From: CAYRKQ01 sp964621845
GTDB lineage: Bacteria > Patescibacteriota > Saccharimonadia > Saccharimonadales > UBA7683
NCBI GenBank assembly: GCA_964621845.1
Contig: CAZUOL010000075.1
Location: forward strand, 1-5,996
Reading direction: 5' to 3'
DNA: 5,996 bases
Made by a program: the position numbers and the translations under genes. The notes beneath the pieces are model-generated. The model worked only from the letters and a program-made list of their open reading frames with translations. It ran no database searches and was not told the origin of the DNA. Of the stretch, positions 5,138-5,996 are shown in pieces. Each line of letters starts with the position of its first letter. Positions within the stretch are counted from its first letter, which is position 1.

Positions 5138-5172
5138 ATTGCAAATTTGTCGCAATTTGTTACAATTATTGC
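5138..5172. promoter_or_regulatory. Probable Fur/Zur operator region (ATTGC/GCAAT repeats)
   Basis: Three alternating half-sites lie between the divergent ZIP and Fur genes: ATTGC (5138-5142), GCAAT (5152-5156) and ATTGC (5168-5172). The first two form an inverted repeat with a 9-bp gap, the last two one with an 11-bp gap. The short palindrome TTGT-T-ACAA (5157-5165) is centred in the second. The cluster covers the -35, spacer and -10 of the Fur gene promoter, so autoregulation and joint control of both genes are likely. Confidence 0.5.
5139..5166 (+). promoter_or_regulatory. Promoter of the Fur-family gene
   Basis: TTGCAA (5139-5144), 16-bp spacer, extended -10 TGT plus TACAAT (5161-5166). 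Transcription should start near 5173, leaving a leader of about 22 nt with AAGGA (5182-5186), eight bases before the ATG. Unlike most genes here this one has a leader with a Shine-Dalgarno. Confidence 0.55.
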
Positions 5173-5194
5173 GTAAACTACAAGGAAAACAAAC

Positions 5195-5596
5195 ATGGAA
5201 CAAGAAATAAAAACGCTTTTGAAAGAACAAGGTTTTAACGCTACGAAAACTCGCCTTGCAGTGTTCAAAGCACTACTCGCCCACCAACCAGCCAGCATGA
5301 ACCAATTGGTAACAGCCGTGCCCTCAGCCGATCGCGCGACGGTCTACAGAACAGTGCAATTGTATGTTGATCTGGGTATTGCAAAGAAGGTGCATACCGG
5401 CTTTAAATACCGGATTGAACTTGGTGATAGTTTTCAAGAACATCATCACCACCTCAGCTGTATGCGTTGTGGCACAGTTATTGATATACACACACCAGAA
5501 ATTGAGTACGCTATTGAGCAAACAGCCAAGAACAACGGCTTCCGTCCTATCCGCCACGACCTCGAAATCTCCGGCTATTGCGCCAACTGCAGCTAG
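5195..5596 (+). CDS. Fur-family metalloregulator, probably Zur-like
   Basis: A 133-aa DNA-binding repressor. The winged helix-turn-helix spans about 12-75, with the recognition helix DRATVYRTVQLYVDLGIA (46-63). The dimerisation domain carries the metal-sensing run HHHH (83-86), then CxxC at Cys89/Cys92 (LSCMRCG), His121, and the closing CANC (Cys129/Cys132). The four cysteines form the structural zinc site of the family. Length is usual. Fur, Zur and PerR cannot be separated reliably by sequence. The divergent ZIP transporter argues for Zn sensing, and the HHHH run lacks the Asp of the HHDH typical of Fur. It probably binds the ATTGC/GCAAT repeats in its own promoter. A good ribosome site (AAGGA) precedes the ATG. 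Its TAG stop shares CTAG (5593-5596) with the stop of the convergent 79-aa gene. Confidence 0.9.
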   Translation: MEQEIKTLLKEQGFNATKTRLAVFKALLAHQPASMNQLVTAVPSADRATVYRTVQLYVDLGIAKKVHTGFKYRIELGDSFQEHHHHLSCMRCGTVIDIHTPEIEYAIEQTAKNNGFRPIRHDLEISGYCANCS

Positions 5597-5832
5597 TATT
5601 GTTCCTCTTTGGGGTAAAGATCTACTATCAATTGTGCGGTATCTGGGCTGAACGTATCAGACCACCCATCAGCAGGAATATCATGTGCACTTACCCCAAG
5701 GCCAACTTCAACAGCAAGCGGATCATCAAAGTCACTATCGCCAAATACAAAGGTGCTCACCCGATTTGCAAACTCGATCACTCTATCAAAGCGTGTAGGT
5801 TTAAGTGCAGACGGCAATTCAGTGTTGCTCAT
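5593..5832 (-). CDS. Uncharacterised acidic 79-aa protein
   Basis: I do not recognise this protein. It has 79 residues, is acidic, and lacks signal peptide and membrane segments. A helix RFDRVIEFANRVSTFVFG (14-31) is followed by an Asp-rich turn DSDFDDP (32-38), a strand-like VEVGLGVSAHD (41-51), a WSDTF turn, and AQLIVDLYPKEEQY at the end. Evidence that it is expressed: an extended -10 (TGC plus TACAAT, 5844-5839) stands six bases before the ATG at 5832, matching the leaderless design of neighbouring genes. The reading frame ends exactly against the Fur gene, with stops interlocked in CTAG. It could be a small binding partner or regulator, but nothing in the sequence shows which. Confidence 0.65.
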   Translation of the reverse strand: MSNTELPSALKPTRFDRVIEFANRVSTFVFGDSDFDDPLAVEVGLGVSAHDIPADGWSDTFSPDTAQLIVDLYPKEEQY

Positions 5833-5838
5833 CCACTT

Positions 5839-5847
5839 ATTGTAGCA
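5839..5847 (-). promoter_or_regulatory. Extended -10 promoter of the 79-aa gene
   Basis: On the minus strand TGC plus TACAAT (5844-5839), with six bases to the ATG at 5832. No -35 match is found 16-18 bases upstream. A leaderless transcript is expected. Confidence 0.5.
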
Positions 5848-5856
5848 TCAACGTGA

Positions 5857-5879
5857 AAGCCGGGCATATAACCCGGCTT
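5857..5879. repeat. 8-bp inverted repeat, possible weak terminator
   Basis: AAGCCGGG (5857-5864) and CCCGGCTT (5872-5879) pair around a 7-nt loop. On the minus strand the stem ends in GGCTTTC, a poor T-run; on the plus strand there is none. A second small hairpin follows (GGCT 5886-5889 with AGCC region to 5897). The element separates the 79-aa gene from whatever lies to the right and could be a weak minus-strand terminator or a structured 5' leader on the plus strand. Confidence 0.4.
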
Positions 5880-5938
5880 AACGGATGGCTATGAAGCCTC
5901 CATGCTTAGTATACCCTGAATCCATAACCATTTTCCAC

Positions 5939-5991
5939 TTGTATCAGACACTCTTTTACGATATATCTAGAGGGAGCAACATTTAAGGAGG
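5939..5991 (+). promoter_or_regulatory. Candidate promoter and Shine-Dalgarno of a plus-strand gene beyond the window
   Basis: TTGTAT (5939-5944), 17-bp spacer, TATATC (5962-5967), predicted start near 5974, then a perfect AAGGAGG (5985-5991) five bases from the window end. A start codon immediately after 5996 would be at ideal distance. The exact seven-base Shine-Dalgarno is the strongest part of this call; the coding region itself is not visible. Confidence 0.42.
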
Positions 5992-5996
5992 GATAC

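Noticed and set aside
5885..5986. 33-aa plus-strand ORF ending inside the AAGGAGG site
   Set aside because: No ribosome site or correctly spaced -10 at its start, and no recognisable motif.
5906..5995. Minus-strand open frame ending VENGYGFRVY with stop TAA at 5906-5908, possibly the C-terminus of a gene entering from the right
   Set aside because: Twenty-nine open codons are expected by chance about a quarter of the time, and the plus strand there carries a perfect Shine-Dalgarno and a promoter; the hairpin at 5857-5879 would be only a weak terminator for it.
1..5996. Search by eye for tRNA genes, rRNA, CRISPR repeats, insertion sequences and a defence system
   Set aside because: No cloverleaf, spaced direct repeats, transposase, or terminal inverted repeats were found; the genes are metabolic, regulatory or unknown, not a recognisable defence cluster.

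Overview
The window looks like a stretch of a small, gene-dense bacterial chromosome. Short intergenic gaps, many divergent and convergent pairs with overlapping ends, extended -10 promoters that run almost directly into start codons, and the mix of small proteins fit a Candidatus Patescibacteria genome, most plausibly Saccharibacteria (TM7). This placement is inference from style and gene content; no rRNA or other phylogenetic marker is complete here. The standard code works throughout: the nine complete genes end in TAG (six) or TAA (three), none in TGA. I see no mobile element, CRISPR array, tRNA or rRNA.

Layout. 1-267 (-): 5' end of pheS, cut by the window edge. 297-427 (-): its leader region, with a sigma70-type promoter, a possible 14-codon leader peptide containing Phe codons, and mutually exclusive antiterminator and terminator helices; this looks like a ribosome-mediated attenuator. 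490-1083 (+): unrecognised 197-aa protein. 1066-1757 (-): a two-gene operon, a flavodoxin-like NAD(P)H:FMN/quinone reductase followed by a 47-aa zinc-ribbon protein coupled by a TAATG junction. A perfect 32-bp palindrome sits on the operon promoter. 1838-2335 (+): YajQ-family nucleotide-binding protein. 2332-2868 (-): unrecognised 178-aa protein whose stop interlocks with that of yajQ. 2931-4226 (+): GH63/mannosylglycerate-hydrolase-like glycosidase, followed by two competing hairpins, the second a terminator. 4326-5108 (-) and 5195-5596 (+): a ZIP metal transporter divergent from a Fur/Zur-family repressor, with ATTGC/GCAAT repeats between them. 5593-5832 (-): unrecognised 79-aa acidic protein interlocked tail to tail with the Fur gene. 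5833-5996: inverted repeats and a likely promoter plus perfect Shine-Dalgarno for a plus-strand gene just outside the window.

How the parts relate. The region is mostly a set of independent housekeeping and stress units. The ZIP/Fur pair is a metal-uptake module in which the repressor probably controls its own promoter and the transporter. The FMN-reductase operon looks like a redox or electrophile response unit controlled by a regulator not encoded here. The most interesting regulatory element is the putative pheS attenuator. The second is the repeated design TGn-TAnnnT followed 4-8 nt later by ATG, which suggests that many transcripts here are leaderless.
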